From assembly GCF_900106805.1 (NCBI RefSeq), contig NZ_FNNP01000001.1:62001-126000 (forward strand): a stretch of DNA of 64,000 bases. Reading direction: 5' to 3'. The notes under the pieces were generated by a model. It was not told where the DNA came from, ran no database searches, and worked only from the letters and a program-made list of their open reading frames with translations. Positions 49,164 to 57,626 of this stretch are shown here, one piece after another (the first letter of the stretch is position 1; every line of letters begins with the position of its first letter). Position numbers and translations under genes: made by a program. The stretch comes from Ruegeria halocynthiae (GTDB taxonomy: Bacteria; Pseudomonadota; Alphaproteobacteria; Rhodobacterales; Rhodobacteraceae).

Positions 49164-49588
49164 CCGTCTTCGCGCAACTGCTCCAGCGCCGGGCGCAGAT
49201 TGTCGAGCGCATAGCCCGCTTTGCCGGTCGCGTCGAGGATTTCGTCCGTGCTCAGCCGGTTGCATTGCCCAAGCGCCCAAACAACCGAGCATCTGGTGCC
49301 GGACGCGCAATAGGCCAAAACCGGCCCGCTGCAGCTTTCGGCCAGATCGCGTTGCAGGGCAATATTTTCCGGGGTCATGGTCTGGTGGGTCAGCTCCAGA
49401 ACCTCGTACTCCATCCCGGCATCGCGTACTGCCTGTCCGATAGCGTCGGATTGCTGATCCGGCGGCACCTCAACATTTGGACGGTTACAGATCACCTTGA
49501 CGAAACCTGCCTGGGCGATGGTTGGCACGTCCTCAACCAAGATCTGGGGCGAGACGGCATAGCGGGGGGTAATCGGTCGAATCTCCAT
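49160..49588 (-). CDS. DUF442/TIGR01244 sulfurtransferase-phosphatase
   Basis: Protein of 142 residues of the TIGR01244 family, with a rhodanese/tyrosine-phosphatase-like loop YCASGTRCSV that holds the reactive cysteine and arginine (CX5R). In plant-associated bacteria the same domain is fused to a metallo-beta-lactamase domain as Blh; here the two are separate genes at opposite ends of one operon. The likely role is handling of persulfide or thiosulfate. It starts nine bases after the second YeeE/YedE gene. Confidence 0.88.
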   Translation of the reverse strand: MEIRPITPRYAVSPQILVEDVPTIAQAGFVKVICNRPNVEVPPDQQSDAIGQAVRDAGMEYEVLELTHQTMTPENIALQRDLAESCSGPVLAYCASGTRCSVVWALGQCNRLSTDEILDATGKAGYALDNLRPALEQLREDG

Positions 49589-49597
49589 GGCAATTGA

Positions 49598-50029
49598 TTA
49601 GGCCGCGTTGGCCATTCTGTCCAGTTGCGCACCCAGCTTTGGTGCCGCAAACATGCCCGCAATCATGGCAATCAGGAAGATAACCCCGCCAACACCACCA
49701 TAGCCAAGCGACGCCATCGCCGGACCCGGGCACAAACCGGCCAACCCCCAACCGACCCCGAACAGAACCGAACCGACGATCAGGCGCCGGTCCAGCTCGA
49801 CCCGTGGCGGGGCAGGGAATTGCCCGCCCACCAGCGGCGCGCGGTTCCGGGTCAGTTGCCAAGCCACCAGCATCGGCAGGATCGCTCCGCCCATGACGAA
49901 GGCAAGCGTCGGGTCCCAGTTGCCGAACACATCAAGCCAGCCCTGCACTTTGGTGGTGTCAGTCATGCCCGAGATCAAAAGCCCGATGCCGAACAGTGAT
50001 CCGGCGAAAAAGGCAAACACAGCGCGCAT
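49598..50029 (-). CDS. YeeE/YedE-family membrane protein, second half
   Basis: Membrane protein of 143 residues of the DUF6691/YeeE-YedE group, with four hydrophobic segments (VFAFFAGSLFGIGLLISGM, TLAFVMGGAILPMLVAW, GVGWGLAGLCPGPAMASLG, GVIFLIAMIAGMFAA). A cysteine stands in GLCPGPA, as in thiosulfate-transporting family members. The start overlaps the stop of the upstream YeeE/YedE gene by one base. Together they probably form a split thiosulfate or sulfur-compound channel. Confidence 0.9.
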   Translation of the reverse strand: MRAVFAFFAGSLFGIGLLISGMTDTTKVQGWLDVFGNWDPTLAFVMGGAILPMLVAWQLTRNRAPLVGGQFPAPPRVELDRRLIVGSVLFGVGWGLAGLCPGPAMASLGYGGVGGVIFLIAMIAGMFAAPKLGAQLDRMANAA

Positions 50030-50457
50030 CAGATCACTCCCAAAGCGTGGCGAAACAGGGCAACGGTCAGCCCACCCGCAAGGATATAGAACACGGTTGC
50101 AACGATCCCGCGCAGTGAAAACCGGGAAATCCCGCAGACCCCGTGACCCGAAGTGCAGCCATTTGCAATGCGTGTGCCAACCCCGACAAGCAAACCTGCA
50201 ATGATCACGATCGCCAGATCCGGGGTCAGATGAGTTTCAGCCTGTGGCGCGATCAATGGGCGCAGTAAAAAGGGCATTCCGATCAGCCCTCCAACAAAGG
50301 CCAAACGCTCGGTCGTGGTGGCGCGATCACTGCGCGCGACCAGTCCGCCCAGAATGCCACTGGCGCCCATGATCCGCCCATTGCACAGCAGGTATGCGGC
50401 AGCACCCAGTCCGATCAACAGGCCACCAGCCAGCCCTGAAATCCACTCGATATTCAT
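50029..50457 (-). CDS. YeeE/YedE-family membrane protein, first half
   Basis: Membrane protein of 142 residues, four hydrophobic segments. The conserved cysteines lie in NGCTSGHGVCGISRFS, the motif shown in YeeE to contact thiosulfate. Starts MNIEWISGLAGGLLIGLGAAAYLL. It sits between the metallo-beta-lactamase dioxygenase gene and its partner YeeE/YedE gene. The two-gene arrangement corresponds to one full-length YeeE. Confidence 0.92.
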   Translation of the reverse strand: MNIEWISGLAGGLLIGLGAAAYLLCNGRIMGASGILGGLVARSDRATTTERLAFVGGLIGMPFLLRPLIAPQAETHLTPDLAIVIIAGLLVGVGTRIANGCTSGHGVCGISRFSLRGIVATVFYILAGGLTVALFRHALGVI

Positions 50458-50476
50458 TTTCTCGTCCGACTCTGTT

Positions 50477-51340
50477 TTACAGTTTGTTGACGGGGATTTT
50501 CATGAAGACATCGCCCTGTTCATCCGCTGGTGGCATCTGACCGGCTCGCATGTTGACCTGCAGCGACGGCAAAATCAGACGCGGCATTGCCAAGGTCGCG
50601 TCGCGCGCATCGCGCATTTCGACGAACTCCTCGATGCTGCGGCCTTGGCCGATGTGGACATTCAGCGCCTTTTGTTCGCCCACCGTAGTTTCCCACGCAT
50701 ATTCATCGCGGCCGGGCGCTTTGTAATCATGGCCCACAAAAATCCGTGTCTCATCAGGCAGAGACAGTATCTTCTGGATCGAGGCATAAAGGTCTTCCGA
50801 GGACCCACCCGGGAAATCACAACGCGCGGTCCCAAAATCCGGCATGAACAATGTATCACCCACAAAGGCCGCATCGCCGATCACGTAGGTCATACAGGCA
50901 GGTGTGTGGCCCGGCGTATGCAGGACGTCCCCGCGCATCTGGCCGATGTGAAAACTGCTGGCCTCAGTGAACAGAGCATCAAACTGGCTGCCATCACGTT
51001 GAAATTCGGTGCCCTCGTTGAAGACCTTGCCAAACGTGTCCTGTACCATGACGATGTTCTCGCCGATCCCGATTTTCCCACCCAGCTTCTCCTGCAGGTA
51101 GGGGGCCGCCGACAGATGGTCAGCATGGACATGGCTTTCCAGAATCCATTCTACCTTAAGCCCTTTCGCCGTCACATGGGTCACGATCTGATCCGCCGAA
51201 CTGGTATCCGTTCGCCCCGAGGCGTGATCAAAATCCAGCACGCTGTCGATGATCGCGCAGGCCTGTCCTTCGGGCTCTTGCACGACATATGAAACGGTAA
51301 ATGTCTGCGGGTCGAAAAACGCTTTCACAATGGGCGTCAT
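50477..51340 (-). CDS. MBL-fold persulfide dioxygenase-like protein
   Basis: Metallo-beta-lactamase-fold enzyme of 287 residues like the persulfide dioxygenase ETHE1/PDO and the MBL part of Blh. Metal ligands are in ILESHVHADHLSA, HTPGHTPACM, FVGDTLFMPDFGTARCDFPGG and FVGHDYKAPGRDE. Family enzymes oxidise glutathione persulfide to sulfite in the cytoplasm. The gene heads the four-gene sulfur operon. GGAGGACCCC lies directly before the ATG. Regulation by the BigR/SqrR-like repressor at 35515 is inferred. Confidence 0.9.
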   Translation of the reverse strand: MTPIVKAFFDPQTFTVSYVVQEPEGQACAIIDSVLDFDHASGRTDTSSADQIVTHVTAKGLKVEWILESHVHADHLSAAPYLQEKLGGKIGIGENIVMVQDTFGKVFNEGTEFQRDGSQFDALFTEASSFHIGQMRGDVLHTPGHTPACMTYVIGDAAFVGDTLFMPDFGTARCDFPGGSSEDLYASIQKILSLPDETRIFVGHDYKAPGRDEYAWETTVGEQKALNVHIGQGRSIEEFVEMRDARDATLAMPRLILPSLQVNMRAGQMPPADEQGDVFMKIPVNKL

Positions 51341-51363
51341 GGGGTCCTCCGTTCAGTCTTTCT

Positions 51364-51385
51364 ACATATAGCAATAACGGAATGT
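51364..51385. promoter_or_regulatory. Possible operator upstream of the sulfur operon
   Basis: An AT-rich imperfect palindrome with ends ACAT and ATGT, 14 bases apart, lies 24 bases upstream of the persulfide dioxygenase start. Its place fits a repressor site overlapping the promoter. It does not show the ATTC-N8-GAAT pattern reported for Rhodobacter SqrR, so the call is weak. Confidence 0.25.
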
Positions 51386-51583
51386 GATTAAAGTCCCAAA
51401 TTGCAAGTTGATGTCTGTCAAAGCAAACGGCACAATTCGAGTGTATGCTTTGATCGACCTGTTGCATATTGTCGGTTTTTCGCCCGCGCAGGCAAGATTC
51501 CGCGATGATTTAATTCAGGTCTCGTGTTGGTCTTAATCTCGTTACCTGTATCAGGCACACTGGCACCATATGGGAGGAAGAAA

Positions 51584-51799
51584 ATGACTGCTCAGGATCT
51601 TTATACCGAAGCGGAACAGCTTGAAGAGAAGCTGCATGGCGCATGTCTCGAGACCCGTCTGGCGCTTCAGCCAAGTGTCAGTCTCGTGCTGGACAAGATG
51701 CGCGCGGAGCGTGTTCAGATACCCTCGCGATTGCGGCGGCTGGATGCCGCACTGTGCGAAGACGTGTTGGAAGCGCGTTTCGACAATATGCCGGTCTGA
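51584..51799 (+). CDS. Small conserved protein of unknown function
   Basis: Protein of 71 residues: MTAQDLYTEAEQLEEKLHGACLETR and on. It is helical and charged with two cysteines and no membrane segment. GGGAGGAAGAAA gives a strong ribosome binding site for the ATG at 51584. I recognise no family. It is convergent with the small membrane protein gene that follows. Confidence 0.65.
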   Translation: MTAQDLYTEAEQLEEKLHGACLETRLALQPSVSLVLDKMRAERVQIPSRLRRLDAALCEDVLEARFDNMPV

Positions 51800-51808
51800 T
51801 CGCTCTGG

Positions 51809-52027
51809 TTATCCGAACGAAATCCCCAGGATGACCATCATCAGCCCCAGCACCGACAAGAAAAGCGAGGCAAGGTTCCAGGGCAAAACGCCCTGAACTG
51901 CTGCGCGAAGCTCGTCATCGGACAGGTTGGCCCGGCGCGCTTTCATCACCTGTAGAATGCACCAGACAAGGCCGACAAGCCCGGCCACAGACAGGGCGGC
52001 CCCGCCCCAGACGATAATGTCGAACAT
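51809..52027 (-). CDS. Small two-helix membrane protein
   Basis: Protein of 72 residues with hydrophobic segments FDIIVWGGAALSVAGLVGLVWCILQVM and LASLFLSVLGLMMVILGISF separated by a charged loop, KARRANLSDDELRAAVQGVLPWN. It looks like a conserved small inner-membrane protein of Rhodobacterales; the function is unknown. It is divergent from gapR. Confidence 0.75.
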   Translation of the reverse strand: MFDIIVWGGAALSVAGLVGLVWCILQVMKARRANLSDDELRAAVQGVLPWNLASLFLSVLGLMMVILGISFG

Positions 52028-52195
52028 GGTTGTCTACGCCCATCCATTGAACCCGGGACCGCGCTTAACGGATCAGCGCGGGGCAGACAAGCCCGCCGCG
52101 CCGAATGCCCGCTTGCGGTCGGGCCGGTGCCGATGTATCCGGCAAATTGCCCGATAACCCGGCACTTCAGTTTTCAGCCCCTTGGAGAGATGCAG

Positions 52196-52462
52196 ATGGA
52201 AGACATCACCGAAGATCAGGCCGCGGCCAACTACAGAGTGACCGCAGGCGAGCTGCGCCAGTTTGTCGAACGGCTCGAGCGTCTTGAGGCCGAAAAGAAG
52301 GACATCGCTGACCAGCAGAAAGAAGTCATGGCCGAGGCCAAAGCCCGCGGCTACGACACCAAGGTGATGCGTAAGGTTGTGGCCCTGCGCAAGCGTGACA
52401 AGGACGATATCGCCGAAGAAGAGGCGGTGCTGGAAATGTACAAAGAAGCGCTGGGTATGTAG
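52196..52462 (+). CDS. gapR: GapR-family nucleoid-associated protein (DUF2312)
   Basis: DNA-binding protein of 88 residues. In Caulobacter GapR binds overtwisted AT-rich DNA ahead of replication and transcription and stimulates type II topoisomerases. The coiled-coil-rich sequence AGELRQFVERLERLEAEKKDIADQQKEVMAEAKARGYDTKVMRKVVALRKRDKDDIAEEEAVLEMYKEAL is characteristic. The ATG at 52196 is chosen because GGAG lies eight bases upstream; another ATG six bases earlier is too close to that site. Confidence 0.94.
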   Translation: MEDITEDQAAANYRVTAGELRQFVERLERLEAEKKDIADQQKEVMAEAKARGYDTKVMRKVVALRKRDKDDIAEEEAVLEMYKEALGM

Positions 52463-52472
52463 CTCAGGCCAT

Positions 52473-53348
52473 TCACGGTTTCAGAAACCGGATATCTGGC
52501 ATGGTTTGAAGCCGTGCCAGATCCTGCTCATAAAGCTCGGTAAAGGCCGCAACGATATCTTCGTTCCAGCCGGGCAGTTCCAGCTCTTCCTCGATTGCAT
52601 CTGTCAGCGCATGTTGCTGAAAGATCTGCCCTAGTTTGCCTCTGAGTATGGGATCATTGGGGACGCTTTGCTGTTCGATCACGTCCGCCAACTCGCGTTT
52701 GCCCACATCTGATACCAGCGACGACAGAAGCGTGAACTCTTCTTCAATCGGCGTGTCATCTGGCATTCCGGCAAGGGTGCGCAGAATGTCTCCGCAGATC
52801 AGCGGGAAATCCTCGTTGCTCCACAAGGTGATTTTGACATCTGGTGCAAGATCGCGAATATCCTCGATCATGGCGAGCCAGCTCAGGCAGCTCAGATCGG
52901 TTGTGGCCAAGATATGTTCACGTTCATGTGCCGATAACAACATCAGCACGTTGGGGATGAAGCTGCCGGGATTTCGCAGGCCTATGAACAGCTCGACTGT
53001 TGATTCGCCGAACAATTGATCCAGGTAGGCCATCCTTTGCCCGGCGCGCGCATAAAACTGCCCGTCCATGATGATCGAAGACCGCTCGCCGAGATACAGC
53101 GCACTGGACAGGATCGCCCGATCGATCTGCTGTCCTTTGGGGAACAGATTTTGAAATTGCGCCAGCGTATCCTGGTGTGAGGGGCGATCAGCCGACGGCT
53201 TCAGCGCAGGCCTGAAAATCTTTCTGAACGGGCGAAGCCCCCAGAATGCAGTGTGATTATCGGCCATGATCTGCGTATTCGCCTGCAGCAGACTAAAAAG
53301 CTGAGCTTCATCGGTAAAATGTGCTCCGGCTTGGATGACCATCTGCAT
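52473..53348 (-). CDS. Uncharacterised Rhodobacterales protein
   Basis: Protein of 291 residues starting at MQMVIQAGAHFTDEAQLFSLLQAN, a beginning that recalls sulfotransferase-like proteins (xVIQAGAHKT). The P-loop basic residues of sulfotransferases are not evident, so the activity is uncertain. Other recognisable stretches: MDGQFYARAGQRMAYLDQLFG, VELFIGLRNPGSFIPN. The open frame extends further upstream but without a plausible start. It is convergent with gapR and immediately precedes the tRNA-Thr gene on the chromosome. Confidence 0.65.
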   Translation of the reverse strand: MQMVIQAGAHFTDEAQLFSLLQANTQIMADNHTAFWGLRPFRKIFRPALKPSADRPSHQDTLAQFQNLFPKGQQIDRAILSSALYLGERSSIIMDGQFYARAGQRMAYLDQLFGESTVELFIGLRNPGSFIPNVLMLLSAHEREHILATTDLSCLSWLAMIEDIRDLAPDVKITLWSNEDFPLICGDILRTLAGMPDDTPIEEEFTLLSSLVSDVGKRELADVIEQQSVPNDPILRGKLGQIFQQHALTDAIEEELELPGWNEDIVAAFTELYEQDLARLQTMPDIRFLKP

Positions 53349-53527
53349 GTCGGACTTGTCCTTACCTCTGATGGGATTTCCGCTTGGGTTACAACCTGTT
53401 CCCGGCGCAGTCAAATTCGGATAATACCTGATCTTCTTATTACCCTTAGGCAAACCAGCACAAAGTTAAGATGATGCGAAAATTCGGACTTGCAGTCCGT
53501 GCTCCGAAACATTAATCGACACCCAGT

Positions 53528-53603
53528 GCCCCTATAGCTCAGCTGGTAGAGCAACTGATTTGTAATCAGTAGGTCCGCGGTTCGAGTCCGTGTGGGGGCA
53601 CCA
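53528..53603 (+). tRNA. tRNA-Thr(TGT)
   Basis: A 76-base cloverleaf. The seven-base acceptor stem pairs GCCCCTA with TGGGGGC (one G-T), the D arm contains AGCTCAGCTGGTAGAGC, the anticodon stem ACTGA/TCAGT encloses the loop TTTGTAA with anticodon TGT, and the T arm has GGTTCGAGTCC. CCA is encoded. The sequence immediately downstream becomes AT-rich and accessory, which suggests that the 3' end of this gene serves as an integration site. Confidence 0.97.
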
Positions 53604-53790
53604 TTGAATCGGAATAAATATAAATAATACAAGTATTTACTGGTTCACTTGTGCATTCAGACCACCCTACAGACCACCTTTTAGCTTGGCCTTCAGGCAA
53701 ATTATTACCCGTAAGGTGATTTTGGTTCACAAGGGTTTTCTAACAAGTATAGGTTGCGCAGATACACGCATTTAGAATTGGTTGAGCCGA

Positions 53791-54912
53791 ATGTCTTTGA
53801 AATCCGAAATCGAAGAAGCCAGACAATCCGTCAAAACTGATAGGTTGCAGTTATCCGTGGGCGAGGTCATCTCAATGTACCAAAACGGAGAACTCAACAT
53901 ACAGCCCGAGTTTCAGCGTTTGTTTAGGTGGTCAGAAGAGAAAAAAGCTAACTTGATTGAGTCGATATTGATCGACATCCCGATCCCGTCGATTTTTACC
54001 TACGAGAATGAAGACGGAACTTGGGAGCTTATCGACGGGCTGCAACGAATTTCGACTATTTTTGAGTTCTTTGGTGTCTTAAAAAAGCTGGAAACCGACG
54101 AGTTACTTCCGCCGTCAGCTTTGCAGCAAACAACCTACTTGCCTTCTCTAGAGAATGCAGTGTGGGAAAAATCGAATGATATTGAACATGTTACGTTCGA
54201 CGATCAAAAGCCGCTGGAAAAGCCGCAGCAACTGGCCATCAGGCGAGCCCGACTAGATGTTCAAGTTTTAAAACAACCGAGTGATGCAGAAACAAAATTC
54301 CACCTATTTCAACGATTGAACCGAGGTGGTGCTTATGCCAACGAACAAGAGGTTCGAACATGTGCGATGGTCATGGTCGCACCTGAATTTGTTAAACGTC
54401 TTAAGGTCCTTGCTGCGAACGAGAAGTTTGCAGAGATGACGTCTATCAACGACAATGCGATCCAGCGGCAGAAAGACCTAGAATATGTTGTCCGGTCACT
54501 GGTTCACACGTACCGTGACTATGACAATGTCAGTGACGTTGAGGAGTTTTTGGACGCCAAGATCATCGAAATCCTTTCGACCGAAAATGTCGATGAGTTC
54601 GAGAAGAACTTCAAATTTACCGTCGATACTTTGCACGGTCTGTTTGGCACCAAGGCTCTTTTCCCTGATGCTGGTACTGTGAACAGCCCCGGAATAAGAT
54701 TCTCTCTTCGTTCTCTTGAAGCTGTTTTTGTTGGTATCCTGCGCAACGCGACAGAAATTCAAGCATTGGGTGATCCGGTTGCGTTTGTAAAAACTAGGGT
54801 GCTGGATTTTTGGAAGCAGCCTCAAGTCGACGGCATGTCAGCGTCAGGATTGCGGGGAACGCAACGACTACAAAGGACAATTCCATTTGGTAGTCTGTGG
54901 TTTACACCATAG
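53791..54912 (+). CDS. DUF262 (GmrSD-like N-terminal) protein
   Basis: Protein of 373 residues with a DUF262 domain, the ParB/sulfiredoxin-like fold found in GmrS-type restriction proteins and many defence genes. Matching parts are SVGEVISMYQNGELNIQPEFQRLFRWSEEKKANLIESIL and the nucleotide-binding motif LIDGLQRIST, followed by LFQRLNRGGAYANEQEVRTC. The ATG at 53791 is used. It is the first gene after the tRNA-Thr and is followed directly by a HEPN-nuclease-like gene, a known companion of DUF262 proteins. AT-rich codon use differs from the core genome. A phage-defence role is likely but inferred. Confidence 0.85.
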   Translation: MSLKSEIEEARQSVKTDRLQLSVGEVISMYQNGELNIQPEFQRLFRWSEEKKANLIESILIDIPIPSIFTYENEDGTWELIDGLQRISTIFEFFGVLKKLETDELLPPSALQQTTYLPSLENAVWEKSNDIEHVTFDDQKPLEKPQQLAIRRARLDVQVLKQPSDAETKFHLFQRLNRGGAYANEQEVRTCAMVMVAPEFVKRLKVLAANEKFAEMTSINDNAIQRQKDLEYVVRSLVHTYRDYDNVSDVEEFLDAKIIEILSTENVDEFEKNFKFTVDTLHGLFGTKALFPDAGTVNSPGIRFSLRSLEAVFVGILRNATEIQALGDPVAFVKTRVLDFWKQPQVDGMSASGLRGTQRLQRTIPFGSLWFTP

Positions 54913-54929
54913 TCGTAGGCGTCCAGCAG

Positions 54930-55550
54930 ATGCTGACCGAATTCTTGAAAAAATTGAGCGATGATCGACTTTGGCGCGTGCGGGAATTATCTGACCTGCG
55001 TATTATGCACAGGAAGGCAGCCAGTGGCCGAGAAAAGGCCGCGACATCCCGGGCAATCGTTGTCTTAAGTTACGCACACTGGGAGGGATATTGTGCTAGT
55101 TGCGCTGGCACCTTCATCGACTATTTGGAGGCTAAGAAGGTTCCATATAGCTTGCTTCCACCAGATATGATGCTTGGTGCAGTGTCACATGCGCTAGACA
55201 GCTATAGGGATACCGCGGACAATTTGGTTTCACGAAGAAAGCTGTTGAAATTGCAGCAACAAGCCTACACCGGTCACATTGAGCGGTACGACAGGAGAGT
55301 AATCCTGCCACGCTCCAATCTAAACTTTGATCGGTTAAGGTTTATCCACGAGATAATAGGGGCTGAAATTCAGCCATTTCAAAAATACCGCTTAAAAATC
55401 GATAAGGAATTGGTTGCGTGGCGGCATCTAGTTGCACATGGGGAAATGTTCGCCTTGGAAAACCTGTTGGCCGCTGATCACACTAAGTTGTGCGAAGAGC
55501 TAATGTTTTTGACTAAGGACACGTTTGAACCATTTTTGTTTGAGTATTGA
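54930..55550 (+). CDS. MAE_28990/MAE_18760-type HEPN nuclease-like protein
   Basis: Protein of about 206 residues. AIVVLSYAHWEGYCASCAGTFIDYLE is the typical first helix pair of this family (R-x-x-V-L-x-Y-A-H-W-E-G), and the HEPN signature near the C-terminus reads RHLVAHGE (Arg165, His170, RX4H). It follows the DUF262 gene; a GTG start at 54897 would overlap that gene by 16 bases, the ATG at 54930 would not. The pair likely forms a two-gene toxin or defence module in which this protein cuts RNA. Confidence 0.8.
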   Translation: MLTEFLKKLSDDRLWRVRELSDLRIMHRKAASGREKAATSRAIVVLSYAHWEGYCASCAGTFIDYLEAKKVPYSLLPPDMMLGAVSHALDSYRDTADNLVSRRKLLKLQQQAYTGHIERYDRRVILPRSNLNFDRLRFIHEIIGAEIQPFQKYRLKIDKELVAWRHLVAHGEMFALENLLAADHTKLCEELMFLTKDTFEPFLFEY

Positions 55551-55903
55551 GTTTTCAATAGCTGCTCGGACATCAACGAGATGTCGACGGGATAAATTGA
55601 AAAAGCGAGGACAGATTGAGCGCGCGGATAACACTTTGCGACATTGCGGCAAAGCTGACATTCCTTGAACATGCAGTAACTATAACACTGGGCTCAACAC
55701 GGTTCGCTGTTTTTCTCAGATGACAGCAAATCGCCGCTGAGCAGTCGCTCTGTCTCGGAAATCTGTATCACCGCGACCAAAGTCTTGTGCTTTTGGGTCC
55801 TGAGCCAATTTTATACCTATGATCCAGATAGATCATTGAGAGTTCAAATTATCTTCCGCAGAATGCCGGGCATTTGAAACAACCGAATCAAAGGCCATTT
55901 TCG
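55551..55903. other. Gene-free stretch inside the island
   Basis: No coding gene or RNA is recognised in about 350 AT-rich bases. The end carries AAAGG nine bases before the ATG of the exonuclease gene, so the promoter of that gene must be here. Confidence 0.4.
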
Positions 55904-56890
55904 ATGAAATTTTTCAATCGTCTTTTTGGGACTGCAAAGGCGAAGCCCAACGAAGTCCATAAGCGCTTCAACAAAAATAGCGCAAGGCCAGAACCTGCTG
56001 ATCCCTCTTTGGAAGACGTATTGAGAGGAACTTACCGGTTCGTTGCTCTCGACGTGGAAACAGCGAATAGCGATGCGAGTAGTATTTGCCAGATCGGGTT
56101 CGCCGTGTCGGATGGACAGGGTACGATTTTGACCTTCGGTACGTTAGTCGATCCGGAAACCCATTTTGACCCTTTCAACATCGGTATTCACGGCATCGAT
56201 GAAGATGCAGTGTATGCCGCGCCTGTTTTTCCTGAGGTATTGCAAACTTTCCGTGTTTTTCTTGAGCGCCATCCACTTGTGCAACACAGCAGCTTCGACA
56301 AACGTGCGGTCAACGCTGCGTGTGACCGCTATGACATTCCTCACTTGCGTTCGAATTGGCATGACAGTGTGGTCATGGCTCGAAGGGCGTGGCCAGAACT
56401 GAAGGGAAATGGAGGGCACGGGCTAGCAAATTTAAAAGAAGTTCTCGGTCTGGAATTCGAGCACCATGACGCCATTGAGGATGCGAAAGCCGCAGCGCAT
56501 GTCGTTTTGCTTGCCGAGGAAGCGACTGGCAAGGGTTTCGAAGATTTAACCAGCAAGCAAAGCCGCGGGCCAGTAGCTAGCGAGCGGTCTCGTTCCGTCG
56601 AAGGCAACCAAAATGGCCCTCTCTACGGGCACGTAGCCTGCTTTACTGGAAAGCTGTCGATGTCGAGGTCAGAAGCAAGCACAGTCGCCGCTGGTGCTGG
56701 CATATCTGTCAAAGCAAGTGTTTCGAAAAAAATCACGCTATTGATTGTTGGGGATCAAGACCTTGAACTGCTGAACGGGCAGGAAAAAAGCAGTAAGCAT
56801 CGTCGCGCAGAAGAGCTCATTGAACAAGGCCAAGACATAAAAATTATTGGTGAAAGTGATTTCCGAAGCCTCGTCGGCGAAATCAGTTAG
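55904..56890 (+). CDS. DnaQ-like 3'-5' exonuclease with C-terminal BRCT domain
   Basis: Protein of 328 residues. The exonuclease domain has the DEDDh pattern: Exo I in FVALDVETANSD, Exo II in LVQHSSFDKRAVNAACDRY, Exo III in HHDAIEDAKAAAHV. A linker leads to a BRCT domain (GHVACFTGKLSMSRSEASTVAAGAGISVKASVSKKITLLIVGD). This combination resembles the exonuclease of DNA polymerase III epsilon-like proteins with a ligase-type BRCT. The ATG at 55904 has AAAGG nine bases upstream; a TTG 30 bases earlier is possible. It may act in island replication, repair or defence. Confidence 0.88.
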   Translation: MKFFNRLFGTAKAKPNEVHKRFNKNSARPEPADPSLEDVLRGTYRFVALDVETANSDASSICQIGFAVSDGQGTILTFGTLVDPETHFDPFNIGIHGIDEDAVYAAPVFPEVLQTFRVFLERHPLVQHSSFDKRAVNAACDRYDIPHLRSNWHDSVVMARRAWPELKGNGGHGLANLKEVLGLEFEHHDAIEDAKAAAHVVLLAEEATGKGFEDLTSKQSRGPVASERSRSVEGNQNGPLYGHVACFTGKLSMSRSEASTVAAGAGISVKASVSKKITLLIVGDQDLELLNGQEKSSKHRRAEELIEQGQDIKIIGESDFRSLVGEIS

Positions 56891-57002
56891 ACCAACCAAA
56901 CAGCAGGAATAAGTTGCAAATACAGTTTCGCGATTTGTGCGCAGTTCATTCTGATTTTGGCTTTCTTCTCTTACGTGGCGGTAACTCTGCTCCTCGAAAA
57001 GG

Positions 57003-57581
57003 CTAGGCAGGTGGATCAGTCAGCACTGTGCTCAGTTCTGACAGCAATTTGTCGTAGCGTTCCGGTTCAGCATCTTCGGCAAGCTCTGCCTGACTGTCAG
57101 ACACCGAAAGCAGTTCGACCAACCGGATTTGGAGTTCACGGACCAGCATCATGTCGCTTTGCTCGCCGTCGCGCACTTCACCGTAAGTGTTGGCATCCAT
57201 CGGGTTTTGGCCGGGACGACCATACAATCCGATGCGTTCTCCCATTCTGGCGAACTGCGCTTCGGCGTTGGTCACAGTGTTCAAGAAGGCGCGTTTTTCT
57301 TTGGCGTCGCTTGCTGCTTGATAACCAGCCTATGCTTCGGCACGCACTTGTCGGAGAGAAGACACGCTTTCCATCACGAAGTCGCGTGGTTGCATGGATA
57401 CAGCTTCCTTGCGCAGGTCATCCAGCAGTCTCCGCTTCCATCTATAAGCGGTATCTACGGAAATTCCGAACGCGTCCGCGATAGCTTGGCCGGAATAGTT
57501 CTGCATTAACATCGGGTGAAGAAGTTGCCTAACTATATCCCAATGTTGCTCAGAGCGCAGGCGACCAGATTGCCGTACCAT
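57003..57581 (-). pseudogene. Duplicate HTH/terminase-small-subunit-like gene with a nonsense codon
   Basis: A second copy of the gene at 60284-60997, in one continuous frame from ATG 57581 but with a single TAG at 57330-57332. At that place the intact copy has TGG (RAEAWAG against RAEA-stop-AG). Both halves otherwise keep the reading frame and almost all residues (MVRQSGRLRSEQHWDIVRQLLHPMLMQNYSGQAIADAFGISVDTAYRWK; then ARMGERIGLYGRPGQNPMDANTYGEVRDGEQSDMM). The 27-residue N-terminal leader of the intact copy is missing. The damage looks recent because the remainder is well conserved. Confidence 0.85.
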
Positions 57582-57626
57582 TAATCCCGATGAGACCTCC
57601 CTACGTTGTGGCTCGAAATTTTGCTA

